NCBI GenBank assembly: GCA_003661945.1
Contig: QMXC01000087.1
Location: 1-5,602 of the forward strand
Origin: Candidatus Bathyarchaeota archaeon
GTDB taxonomy: Archaea > Thermoproteota > Bathyarchaeia > Bathyarchaeales > UBA233
Length of the DNA stretch: 5,602 bases
Direction: 5' to 3'
Below the pieces are notes generated by a model, which was given only the letters and a program-made list of their open reading frames with translations, was not told the origin of the DNA and did no database searches. Shown piece after piece: positions 1-5,602 of the stretch; the first letter of the stretch is position 1, and each line of letters starts with the position of its first letter. The position numbers were made by a program, and so were the translations under genes.

Positions 1-650
1 AGATTCACGTTCGGGTTCCGCCCAACCTCCGCCATCCTCGGAGTGAGAATGCACTGGGCGCAGTCCAGCGTGGGAAAAACTTTTGTCAGCTTCGCCATGT
101 TTCCGCCTATGCTGGGTTTTCTCTCTACAAGGTGAACCTTAAACCCTAGGTAGCCGAGTTCTAAAGCCGCTGTTATGCCGGCTATTCCCCCGCCTATTAT
201 GAGAATGTCCCTTGAGCATTTTTCGCTTATACTCTCTAAAGGCTCGAGCTCTAGGCTTCGTTCGTATCCTCCTCTTATTAGGCTTATCGCTTTTCTCGTA
301 GCTTCTTCCGAAGGGTGCGGTCCGTGAACCCATGAGTCTTGCTCTCTTATGTTCACGAATTCCAGCATGTAGGGGTTTAATCCCGCCCTTTCTAGGACGC
401 TTTGGAAAGTGGAGAGGTGCATTCTCGGGGTGCAGCTTGCGATGACAACTCTGTCTAGCTCGTGCTTTTTTATGGCTTCAATTATCATTTCTTGGGCTGG
501 TCTGGAACAAAGATATTTATGATATTTCGCAACAACGACGTCTTCCCAGTTTTTAACGGTGTCCACAACCTTTTTTACGTTAACCACGTCGCCTATGTTT
601 CCTCCGCACTCGCAAACAAAAATTCCAACCCTAGGCGCTGTCTTCTCCAT
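1..650 (-). CDS. hdrA: CoB-CoM heterodisulfide reductase subunit A-like protein, N-terminal 216 codons (gene cut by the window edge)
   Basis: I translated the reverse strand by hand. HdrA is the FAD and iron-sulfur subunit of soluble heterodisulfide reductase complexes, where it can bifurcate electrons between ferredoxin and the HdrBC thiol/disulfide site. Visible here: an N-terminal domain with VCECGGNI (Cys13, Cys15), Cys48 in YLCSRPAQ, Cys73 in ASCTPRMH, and the family stretch NIREQDSWVH (100-109). A dinucleotide-binding GGGIAG (153-158) follows, then PSIGGNMAKL (179-188) and the HdrA signature DCAQCILTPRM (196-206; Cys197, Cys200). These read as a normal, full N-terminus. The ATG at 650 is forced, because an in-frame stop lies a few codons upstream with no start between. 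A GAGGAG purine run sits directly before it and another GGAG about 9 nt upstream. The rest of the FAD domain and the ferredoxin domains lie beyond the left edge, so the gene could still be fused or broken there. It is transcribed divergently from the HdrD-like gene. Confidence 0.93.
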   Translation of the reverse strand, partial: MEKTAPRVGIFVCECGGNIGDVVNVKKVVDTVKNWEDVVVAKYHKYLCSRPAQEMIIEAIKKHELDRVVIASCTPRMHLSTFQSVLERAGLNPYMLEFVNIREQDSWVHGPHPSEEATRKAISLIRGGYERSLELEPLESISEKCSRDILIIGGGIAGITAALELGYLGFKVHLVERKPSIGGNMAKLTKVFPTLDCAQCILTPRMAEVGRNPNVN

Positions 651-747
651 TCTCCTCTGTCTCCAGTTTCATTGATTTGTTTTGTTCATACAGAGGAAAA
701 CGCTTAAAAAATCTTGTGCTTCATCATATCCAAACGAGACGTTGAAA
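651..747. promoter_or_regulatory. Divergent promoter region between hdrA and the HdrD-like gene
   Basis: This 97 bp gap separates two divergent genes. An AT-rich core at 703-711 (CTTAAAAAA) fits an archaeal TATA box for the rightward gene: initiation about 25 nt downstream would fall near 733-737, giving a leader of only some 11-15 nt before the ATG at 748. Read on the other strand, the same core (TTTTTTAAG) could serve hdrA with a leader of about 30 nt. Sharing of one core by both genes is an inference. I see no convincing operator palindrome. Confidence 0.5.
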
Positions 748-1857
748 ATGAACGCCCAAGAACTCGTTCAAAAACATAAGCTTCTTGAATGCATCCAGTG
801 TGGAACATGCACCGGAAGTTGTCCCGTATCACGTAAGGCTGGCTTGAATATTCGAAGGTATATGCGTGAAGTCGCCATAACTGGCAAAGTGGTTCTTCAC
901 CCGTCCAACGAGCTGTGGAGCTGCACCACATGCGCCACCTGCGAAGTTCGATGTCCAAAGGAACTGTCTCCATATGATTTCTTGATTGATATACGGAGCA
1001 TAGCTGTGGAAGAAGGAAACATTGCAACTACTCTCCGGGACGCTCTCGAAAGCGTATTCAAAAACGGTAACCCTTGGGGAAGAATAAGAAGCAAAAGAAC
1101 AGAATGGATGGAAGGCTTGAACGTTAAACACTTCTCTAAAGGCGCTGAACTACTATATTTCGTTGGCTGCACACCCGCCTACGACCCGCGGGTTCAAGAA
1201 GTGGCGAAGAGCCTCGTAAAATGCTTCGAAAACGCCGGTGTCAACTTCGGAGTTTTGGGCGAAGAAGAAAACTGTTGCGGAAGCGAAGTCTACGGAGTAG
1301 GGGAAAAAGGACTATTCGAATTCTTAGTTGAGGAAAACAAGAATCTCTTCAACAAATACAACGTAACGCGAATGGTTACAAGTTGTCCTCACTCGTTTAA
1401 TACTTTCAAAAACAGATATGGCGAAACAAGCTTCGAAGTCATGCATCACAGCCAACTGCTCGCAAACCTGATTGACGAAAACAAGTTTTCATTCGCAAAA
1501 GAACTGAATAAAACTGTAATCTATCACGACCCCTGCTATCTTGGAAAACAGAACGGCGTTTACGATGAGCCTAGAAAGGTCTTAGAAAGCATTCCGGGCG
1601 TAAAGCTCTTGGAGTTTGACCGTTCACGGGAACGTAGCCTCTGCTGTGAAGGAGGCGGTGGAAGAATGTGGATAGACATTCCCGGCGAACGTTTAGCTGA
1701 AATCCGAGTTAAAGACGCGGCTGAAGCCGGAGCGGAAATAATTGCAACTGCCTGTCCCTTCTGCCTACTAACCCTCGAAGACGCCGTAAAAACAACAGGG
1801 CTCGAAGAGAAAATCCATGTTAAAGACATAGCGGAAATTCTCGCGCAAGCCTTGTAG
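748..1857 (+). CDS. hdrD: HdrD-like heterodisulfide reductase subunit (HdrC-HdrB fusion)
   Basis: The 369-residue product has the HdrD architecture. The N-terminal HdrC-type ferredoxin domain has two four-cysteine motifs for [4Fe-4S] clusters: Cys15/18/21/25 (CIQCGTCTGSCP) and Cys59/62/65/69 (CTTCATCEVRCP). The HdrB-type part has two CCG domains, which in HdrB bind non-cubane [4Fe-4S] clusters that split disulfides. CCG-2 is complete (Cys263, Cys299-Cys300, Cys336, Cys339). CCG-1 has Cys141, Cys176-Cys177 and Cys213, but its last position is Ser216 (CPHS). I see no membrane segments or signal peptide, and no hdrE neighbour. The frame is open upstream to an ATG at 682, but that start precedes the likely TATA box at 703-711 and would add 22 residues unlike the family, so ATG 748 is preferred; its ribosome binding site is weak. 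The substrate may be CoM-S-S-CoB or another disulfide. The C-terminal 260 or so residues are paralogous to TfrB in this window. Related DsrK/HdrD-like electron-transfer subunits are the main alternative. Confidence 0.88.
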   Translation: MNAQELVQKHKLLECIQCGTCTGSCPVSRKAGLNIRRYMREVAITGKVVLHPSNELWSCTTCATCEVRCPKELSPYDFLIDIRSIAVEEGNIATTLRDALESVFKNGNPWGRIRSKRTEWMEGLNVKHFSKGAELLYFVGCTPAYDPRVQEVAKSLVKCFENAGVNFGVLGEEENCCGSEVYGVGEKGLFEFLVEENKNLFNKYNVTRMVTSCPHSFNTFKNRYGETSFEVMHHSQLLANLIDENKFSFAKELNKTVIYHDPCYLGKQNGVYDEPRKVLESIPGVKLLEFDRSRERSLCCEGGGGRMWIDIPGERLAEIRVKDAAEAGAEIIATACPFCLLTLEDAVKTTGLEEKIHVKDIAEILAQAL

Positions 1858-1922
1858 TCTCTAGTCTTCATCATCGAGTGATTTAACCTAAAATTCCCTT
1901 ATGTAGTTTCAGAAGTTTTGGA

Positions 1923-1936
1923 AAATCTTTAAAGGT
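1923..1936 (+). promoter_or_regulatory. Probable TATA box of the tfrAB operon
   Basis: In the 134 bp gap after the HdrD-like gene, AAATCTTTAAAGG contains a TATA-like core (CTTTAAAG, 1927-1934). Initiation about 25 nt downstream, near 1957, would give a leader of roughly 35 nt that includes the ribosome binding site at 1979-1984. This suggests that tfrAB has its own promoter, although read-through from the upstream gene is possible because I see no strong T-tract terminator in the gap. Confidence 0.5.
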
Positions 1937-1978
1937 GGGTTCTGTAAAACAAGTGTTCTCTTCCGTATGGTAAATGTT

Positions 1979-1984
1979 AGGTGA
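1979..1984 (+). promoter_or_regulatory. Ribosome binding site that sets the tfrA start
   Basis: AGGTGA matches the archaeal anti-Shine-Dalgarno complement and lies 7 nt before the ATG at 1992. It overlaps the codons following an upstream in-frame ATG at 1974, so it selects the second ATG. Confidence 0.75.
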
Positions 1985-1991
1985 ACAAGGA

Positions 1992-3692
1992 ATGGAGACC
2001 TTAACCCACGACATAGTCATTGTCGGCGCAGGTATAGCTGGTTTAAGAGCCGCAATCGCCGCTGCTGAAACCAGTGATAAGCTCGACATAGCCGTAGTTT
2101 CGAAGGTTTACTCCGTGCGTTCGCATTCTGTTTGCGCTCAAGGTGGAACAGCCGCTGTGATGCGGGAGGGCGACTCTTATGACCTGCACGCTTGGGATAC
2201 TGTTAAAGGCGCGGACTTCCTCGCAGACCAAGATGTGGTAGAATTCTTTGTTAGAAAAGCTCCTGAAGAAATCGTGCTCCTCGAACACTGGGGCTGTCCG
2301 TGGAGCCGAACCGAAGATGGGAAAATAAATCAACGTCCCTTCGGCGGACATAGCTTTCCAAGAGCTTGTTTCGCAGCAGACATGACTGGGTTTCACGAGA
2401 TGCACACGCTCTACGGTAAAGCCAAGGAATATGATAACATTACGTTTCATGATGAATGGTTCGTCACTTCGTTAATCGTCGAGGGCGGTGCTGTCGCCGG
2501 ACTAACGGCCATACAGCTGAAAACCGGGAAAATGCACGGTATCCGGGCGAAGGCTGTTGTGATGGCTACGGGTGGATATGCACGGATATACGAGTTCACA
2601 ACTTTTTCGCATACCGCGACGGGCGACGGAATGGCGATGGCTTACCGAGCTGGAGTTCCGCTCAAAGACATGGAGTTCATCCAGTTCCACCCAACCGGAT
2701 TGGTTCCTTCGGGAATCCTCATAACCGGAGGCGCCCGAGGCGAAGGAGGCTACCTAATCAACGCTAAAGGCGAACGGTTCATGAAGCGTTACGCTCCGGA
2801 AAAAATGGAGCTAGCGCCCCGCGACATAGTTTCCCGAGCAGAAACCACAGAAATAATGGAGGGACGGGGAATAGAAGGACCCTACGGACCTTATATAGCC
2901 TTGGACCTTCGACATCTAGGCGAGGAGAAAATAAACGAAAGGCTCCCCCTCATACGGGACGTTGCGATAAAGCTGAGCGGAGTAGACCCGGTGGAAGAAC
3001 CTATACCTATCCGTCCGGCAGCTCACTATTCGATGGGCGGGATTCACGCCAACATACGAACAGAAACCCCTGTTGCTGGCTTATATGCAGCCGGCGAATG
3101 TGCATGTCATAATGTTCATGGAGCCAATCGGCTTGGCACTAACTCGACGTCTGACTGCCTAGTCTTCGGAGCCGTAGCTGGAGAACAAGCTGCTAAACAC
3201 GCCTTGTCAAACGGTTTCCGAGAGCTTTCCCAAGACAAGCTTCTAGCTGAGGAAAAAAGGGTTTTCGACGAAATTCTAGGAAGCGAAGGCGACGAGCGAG
3301 TTCCAGTGATAAGAGCTGAAATGAGACGTGTAATGAGCGAGAATGTTTGGGTTTTCAGAACAGGCGACAAACTGCAAACCGCTTTGAAGGAGATAAGAGC
3401 GCTTAAGCAGCGGTTCAAGAACATAAGAGTGGAAGACAAGGGAAAACTGTTCAACACCGGGCTTGTAGAGGCTTTACAGCTGGATTTCACGTTGGATTTG
3501 GCTGAAGTAACCATTGCAAGCGCCCTTGCCAGAACAGAGTCTAGAGGAGCCCATACGAGACGCGACTATCCCAAACGCGACGACGAGAACTGGCTGAAAC
3601 ACACTTTGGCATACTACACGCGGGAAGGCCCACGGCTCGAGTATATTCCAGTTACGATAACGAAGTGGCATCCCACTGCGAGAAAGTATTAG
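1992..3692 (+). CDS. tfrA: Fumarate reductase/succinate dehydrogenase-type flavoprotein, probable thiol:fumarate reductase subunit A
   Basis: The 566-residue product is a full-length FrdA/SdhA-family flavoprotein interconverting fumarate and succinate. The start at 1992 is set by the AGGTGA site; an in-frame ATG at 1974 would add six residues. Motifs in order: FAD-binding GAGIAG (12-17); RSHSVCAQGG (43-52), whose His45 aligns with the covalent-FAD histidine (E. coli FrdA His44); QFHPTG with His233 (FrdA His232); ARGEGGY with Arg249 (FrdA Arg248); PRD with Arg277 (FrdA Arg287); HYSMGG with His345 (FrdA His355); and HGANRLGTNS with Arg380 (FrdA Arg390). The C-terminal ESRGAHTRRDYP and NWLKHTL stretches are also present. 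The active site is therefore preserved, except that the usual TEG(A/C)RG reads TGGARG: Gly246 replaces the proton-shuttle glutamate (FrdA Glu245). The partner is TfrB, 21 bp downstream in the same operon. With no membrane anchor gene nearby, a cytoplasmic Tfr-type enzyme is more likely than complex II, but the in vivo direction and electron donor cannot be read from sequence. Confidence 0.92.
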   Translation: METLTHDIVIVGAGIAGLRAAIAAAETSDKLDIAVVSKVYSVRSHSVCAQGGTAAVMREGDSYDLHAWDTVKGADFLADQDVVEFFVRKAPEEIVLLEHWGCPWSRTEDGKINQRPFGGHSFPRACFAADMTGFHEMHTLYGKAKEYDNITFHDEWFVTSLIVEGGAVAGLTAIQLKTGKMHGIRAKAVVMATGGYARIYEFTTFSHTATGDGMAMAYRAGVPLKDMEFIQFHPTGLVPSGILITGGARGEGGYLINAKGERFMKRYAPEKMELAPRDIVSRAETTEIMEGRGIEGPYGPYIALDLRHLGEEKINERLPLIRDVAIKLSGVDPVEEPIPIRPAAHYSMGGIHANIRTETPVAGLYAAGECACHNVHGANRLGTNSTSDCLVFGAVAGEQAAKHALSNGFRELSQDKLLAEEKRVFDEILGSEGDERVPVIRAEMRRVMSENVWVFRTGDKLQTALKEIRALKQRFKNIRVEDKGKLFNTGLVEALQLDFTLDLAEVTIASALARTESRGAHTRRDYPKRDDENWLKHTLAYYTREGPRLEYIPVTITKWHPTARKY

Positions 3693-3699
3693 GAAGGGT

Positions 3700-3706
3700 G
3701 AGGTGA
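3700..3706 (+). promoter_or_regulatory. Ribosome binding site of tfrB
   Basis: GAGGTGA lies in the 21 bp gap between tfrA and tfrB, 7 nt before the ATG at 3714. It is a near-perfect archaeal Shine-Dalgarno and supports independent, strong initiation of the second gene in the operon. Confidence 0.75.
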
Positions 3707-3713
3707 AAAGGAT

Positions 3714-5279
3714 ATGAGCTCTGAAGTTGAAAAAATCGTTGAATTTCGGATTCGCCGTTTCGACCCTGAACAGAAGAGGCATTACATGTCCACTTTTAAG
3801 GTTCCCGTCCGTAAAGGAATGACCTTGCTTGATGCGCTTATGTATATAAAGGAGAATCTCGACGAAACCCTTGCGTTTAGGCACTCGTGCAGAATGGGAA
3901 TATGCGGAAGCTGCGGAATCATGGTTAACGGAAAACCCATGCTGGCGTGCTACACGCAGGTGCTTCATTTGAACTCTGACTCTCTGCTTATCGAGCCTCT
4001 TCAGAACATGCCCGTCATAAAAGACCTTGTAGTTGACCTCGAACCATTCTTCAGCACTTATGACAAAATAAAAATGGTTCTGATAAAGCCCGAAGAGAAG
4101 CTTAAAACGCCCGGAGAATTCATTCAGGTTCCGGCGGAGCTTAAGAAGTTCTGGGATCTAACGTTGTGCACGAAGTGTTCCATCTGCTACTCGGTTTGTC
4201 CAGCTGCGATAGACGAGAAGTTTTTGGCGCCGTCCGCGTTGTCCACAAACTACCGGTTTATCTCTGACTCGAGGGATGAAGGCTTCGATGAACGGTTGAA
4301 AGCCGTCACCGAAGGCGTGTGGCTTTGCACCTCATGCAATTCATGCACGTTGTTCTGTCCCAAAGAGGTTGACTCATCCAGCTCGGTCATCGAGGAACGA
4401 AGCCTCATGGTTGAAACCGGCGAAATTCCGCGGACGGTTAAAGACGTGCTAACCAGCGTCATGCGATACCACAATCCTATGGGGACTCATCCGAGCAAAA
4501 GAATGGACTGGGCGCAAGGCTTGAACGTGAAAACCTATCCCACCGTATCAAAAGCCGACGTCTTATACTTCGTCTGCTGCCTCACTGCTTATGACCCGCG
4601 GAACCAGGAAATCGCCCGGTCTATGGCTTCAATCCTTAACCGTTTAGGCGTTGACTTTGCAACGTTGGGCGCGGAAGAATGGTGCTGCGGCGACCACATA
4701 CTTCGGCTCGGCGAGAAAGGCTTGTTCGAACTCCTAGCCGAACACAATGTTGAAATGTTCGGCAAGTTCGAAGCGGGAAAAATCGTAACGTTGTCCCCTC
4801 ACTGCTACAACACCTTCAGAAACGACCCGCCTTACAGCGACGCTGGACTCAACGTTCAACACTACACGCAGCTCTTAGCTGAAGCCATCCAAAACGGAAC
4901 GCTCAAACCTTCGAAACCCATCAACAAAAGAGTCGCATACCACGACCCATGCTTCTTAGGCAAACGAAACGAAATCTACGAAGCTCCACGGCAGATTCTC
5001 GAAGCCATAAGCGGGCTGGAACTCGTAGAAATGAAACGGACGAGGGAAAACAGCTTCTGCTGCGGCGGAGGAGCTGGAAGAATATGGACCGAAGAGGCAG
5101 CTCCAGAAAAGAGACCATGCGTAAACAGGGTTAAAGAAGCGTTAGACCTCGGCGTCGAACTAATAGCCACAGCCTGTCCCTTCTGCGTATCAACCCTCGA
5201 AGACGCCGTAAAAGTACTGGAAGTAGAAGACAAAATCGCCGTAAAAGACATAGCCGAACTCATAAAACAAACACTATAG
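3714..5279 (+). CDS. tfrB: Thiol:fumarate reductase subunit B-like protein (SdhB-HdrB fusion)
   Basis: The 521-residue product matches the TfrB layout. The SdhB-like N-terminal part has a plant-type [2Fe-2S] motif (Cys59, Cys64, Cys67, Cys79) and a [4Fe-4S] motif (Cys152/155/158/162). Its second motif is Cys205/208/211/215: the residue that is non-cysteine in the [3Fe-4S] site of bacterial SdhB is Cys208 here, so a second [4Fe-4S] cluster is expected. From about residue 250 the protein is HdrB-like with two CCG domains. CCG-1 has Cys288/Cys289, Cys324-Cys325 and Cys364, with Ser361 where the fourth cysteine is expected (SPHC). CCG-2 is complete (Cys413, Cys449-Cys450, Cys488, Cys491). In methanogen TfrAB the HdrB-type part takes electrons from CoM-SH plus CoB-SH and passes them through the iron-sulfur chain to the TfrA flavin; the thiol used here is unknown. 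No transmembrane segment is visible. It is co-transcribed with tfrA, 21 bp apart, and ends 15 bp from a convergent tRNA gene. An SdhB/HdrD fusion serving another donor is the alternative. Confidence 0.92.
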   Translation: MSSEVEKIVEFRIRRFDPEQKRHYMSTFKVPVRKGMTLLDALMYIKENLDETLAFRHSCRMGICGSCGIMVNGKPMLACYTQVLHLNSDSLLIEPLQNMPVIKDLVVDLEPFFSTYDKIKMVLIKPEEKLKTPGEFIQVPAELKKFWDLTLCTKCSICYSVCPAAIDEKFLAPSALSTNYRFISDSRDEGFDERLKAVTEGVWLCTSCNSCTLFCPKEVDSSSSVIEERSLMVETGEIPRTVKDVLTSVMRYHNPMGTHPSKRMDWAQGLNVKTYPTVSKADVLYFVCCLTAYDPRNQEIARSMASILNRLGVDFATLGAEEWCCGDHILRLGEKGLFELLAEHNVEMFGKFEAGKIVTLSPHCYNTFRNDPPYSDAGLNVQHYTQLLAEAIQNGTLKPSKPINKRVAYHDPCFLGKRNEIYEAPRQILEAISGLELVEMKRTRENSFCCGGGAGRIWTEEAAPEKRPCVNRVKEALDLGVELIATACPFCVSTLEDAVKVLEVEDKIAVKDIAELIKQTL

Positions 5280-5294
5280 AGGCAAAACAGAAAG

Positions 5295-5372
5295 TGGTGG
5301 GGCTGCCCGGATTTGAACCGGGGTCCCGAGAGCCCAAGTCTCGGAGCCTAGACCAAGCTAGCCGACAGCCCC
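5295..5372 (-). tRNA. tRNA-Pro (anticodon UGG), CCA end encoded
   Basis: The reverse strand folds into a complete cloverleaf of 75 nt plus an encoded CCA (5295-5297). The acceptor stem GGGGCTG/CAGCCCC is fully paired (5366-5372 with 5299-5305). The D-arm holds the invariant GG pair of its loop, with two G-U wobbles in a four-base-pair stem. The anticodon stem CGAGA/TCTCG closes the loop CTTGGGC, whose anticodon TGG (5334-5336) reads proline codons. The T-stem CCCGG/CCGGG closes TTCAAAT, and the discriminator is A (5298). No intron is seen. It faces tfrB head-on, so its 3' trailer and the tfrB 3' end must share about 15 bp. Confidence 0.95.
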
Positions 5373-5374
5373 TG

Positions 5375-5389
5375 TTTTCCTTCGTTTTT
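5375..5389 (+). terminator. Possible T-tract terminator for the tfrAB transcript
   Basis: On the plus strand two T runs (5375-5378 and 5385-5389) follow the antisense copy of the tRNA gene, which can itself fold. Archaeal termination often uses such T tracts. No T tract lies between the tfrB stop and the tRNA, so the tfrAB transcript may run antisense through the tRNA gene before stopping here. This is an inference from base composition only. Confidence 0.3.
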
Positions 5390-5403
5390 CATTTCCAGAG
5401 CCT

Positions 5404-5413
5404 TCTATAAAGT
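5404..5413 (-). promoter_or_regulatory. TATA box of the tRNA-Pro gene
   Basis: Read on the minus strand, ACTTTATAGA is a good archaeal TATA box. Initiation about 25 nt downstream, near 5383, would give a leader of roughly 10 nt before the mature tRNA 5' end at 5372, the usual arrangement for archaeal tRNA genes. Confidence 0.65.
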
Positions 5414-5602
5414 TTTTACTCCTTTGCCTCTTGTTTTTCACGGCAGCCAAACCCAATTTTTAGTGTACGAGTAACACGGTAAGCTTTCGACCCATAGCAA
5501 GAGCTCACCAGTTATTCTTCTGTCATGATTCTATGACGAGTGAAATTATTTAACATATTCCTCGTCAAAACGACCTCTCCCATCTCGTGAACTTAACTTT
5601 TA
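5414..5602. other. Non-coding right-hand end
   Basis: Apart from the inverted repeats at 5522-5566 and the candidate TATA-like stretch near 5545-5555, I see no gene here. Every frame on both strands is interrupted by stops or lacks a start with a ribosome binding site. It is most likely the shared upstream region of the tRNA gene and of a gene starting beyond the window. Confidence 0.5.
5522..5566. repeat. Two overlapping small inverted repeats around an AT-rich core
   Basis: GTCAT (5522-5526) and ATGAC (5533-5537) form one inverted repeat with a 6 nt spacer. GACGAG (5535-5540) and CTCGTC (5561-5566) form a second, which extends by three more pairs (GAA/TTC) if one T is bulged. The two share the bases GAC, so only one stem could form at a time. 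The spacer of the second contains ATTATTTAACATA, which resembles a TATA box for a gene beyond the right edge. Arms this short can arise by chance. Confidence 0.3.

Noticed and set aside
139..333. Open minus-strand frame of 64 codons inside hdrA
   Set aside because: It is a shifted frame of hdrA, rich in Arg and Lys, while the overlapping frame gives a clear HdrA sequence.
462..707. Open plus-strand frame of 81 codons across the 5' part of hdrA
   Set aside because: It is antisense to the conserved HdrA N-terminus and has no ribosome binding site or recognisable product.
682..747. Upstream in-frame ATG adding 22 residues to the HdrD-like protein
   Set aside because: It lies before the likely TATA box at 703-711, has no ribosome binding site, and the added residues do not resemble the family N-terminus, which begins shortly before the first cysteine motif.
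719..1874. CTTCATCAT present both at 719-727 and at 1866-1874, near the gene 5' and 3' ends
   Set aside because: Nine shared bases at different positions relative to the genes is within chance, and no third copy or symmetry supports a regulatory site.
1974..1991. Upstream in-frame ATG adding six residues to TfrA
   Set aside because: The AGGTGA ribosome binding site lies inside this extension and is correctly spaced for the ATG at 1992.
5546..5602. Minus-strand peptide-like frame (ends ...GRFDEEYVK) at the right edge
   Set aside because: Its frame has a stop codon at the very edge of the window (5600-5602) and no start codon, so it is too short to be a gene or a supported remnant.
1..5602. 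CRISPR array, insertion sequence or riboswitch
   Set aside because: I saw no regularly spaced direct repeats, no transposase-like frame or terminal inverted repeats, and no long structured leader; the intergenic gaps are all below 240 bp.

Overview
The window looks archaeal. Three genes have archaeal-style TATA boxes at a plausible distance upstream. The ribosome binding sites of the fumarate reductase pair match the archaeal GGTGA consensus. The gene set (HdrA, HdrD-like, thiol:fumarate-reductase-like TfrA and TfrB) is typical of anaerobic archaea. Methanogens carry such genes, and so do non-methanogenic lineages such as Bathyarchaeia. The lineage is an inference from gene content and style; there is no rRNA or marker gene here to settle it.

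Layout, left to right. Positions 1-650 on the minus strand hold the first 216 codons of hdrA, the flavin and iron-sulfur core subunit of heterodisulfide reductase; the gene runs off the left edge. A 97 bp divergent promoter region separates it from an HdrD-like gene on the plus strand (748-1857), which fuses an HdrC-type ferredoxin domain to an HdrB-type double CCG domain. After a 134 bp gap with its own TATA box and a strong ribosome binding site comes a two-gene operon. Its first gene is tfrA (1992-3692), a fumarate reductase/succinate dehydrogenase-type flavoprotein. Its second is tfrB (3714-5279), an SdhB-type iron-sulfur protein fused to an HdrB-type double CCG domain. Only 15 bp beyond tfrB, and convergent with it, lies a tRNA-Pro(UGG) gene on the minus strand with its CCA end encoded. 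The last 230 bp are non-coding and contain the tRNA promoter, T-rich tracts and two small inverted repeats.

How the genes may work together. TfrA and TfrB should form a soluble enzyme coupling fumarate/succinate at a flavin to thiol/disulfide chemistry at HdrB-type clusters; no membrane anchor gene (SdhC/D or HdrE) is visible. The HdrD-like protein is a clear paralog of the C-terminal half of TfrB, and hdrA is divergently transcribed beside it. The block therefore reads as one electron-transfer module built around heterodisulfide-reductase chemistry. A complex joining HdrA with either HdrB-type partner is an inference.

The most unusual points are three. The TfrA position equivalent to the proton-shuttle glutamate of fumarate reductases (E. 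coli FrdA Glu245) is glycine. The N-terminal CCG motifs of the two paralogs have each lost one, but a different one, of the last two cysteines. The two paralogs also keep nearly identical DNA around their last cysteine motif.
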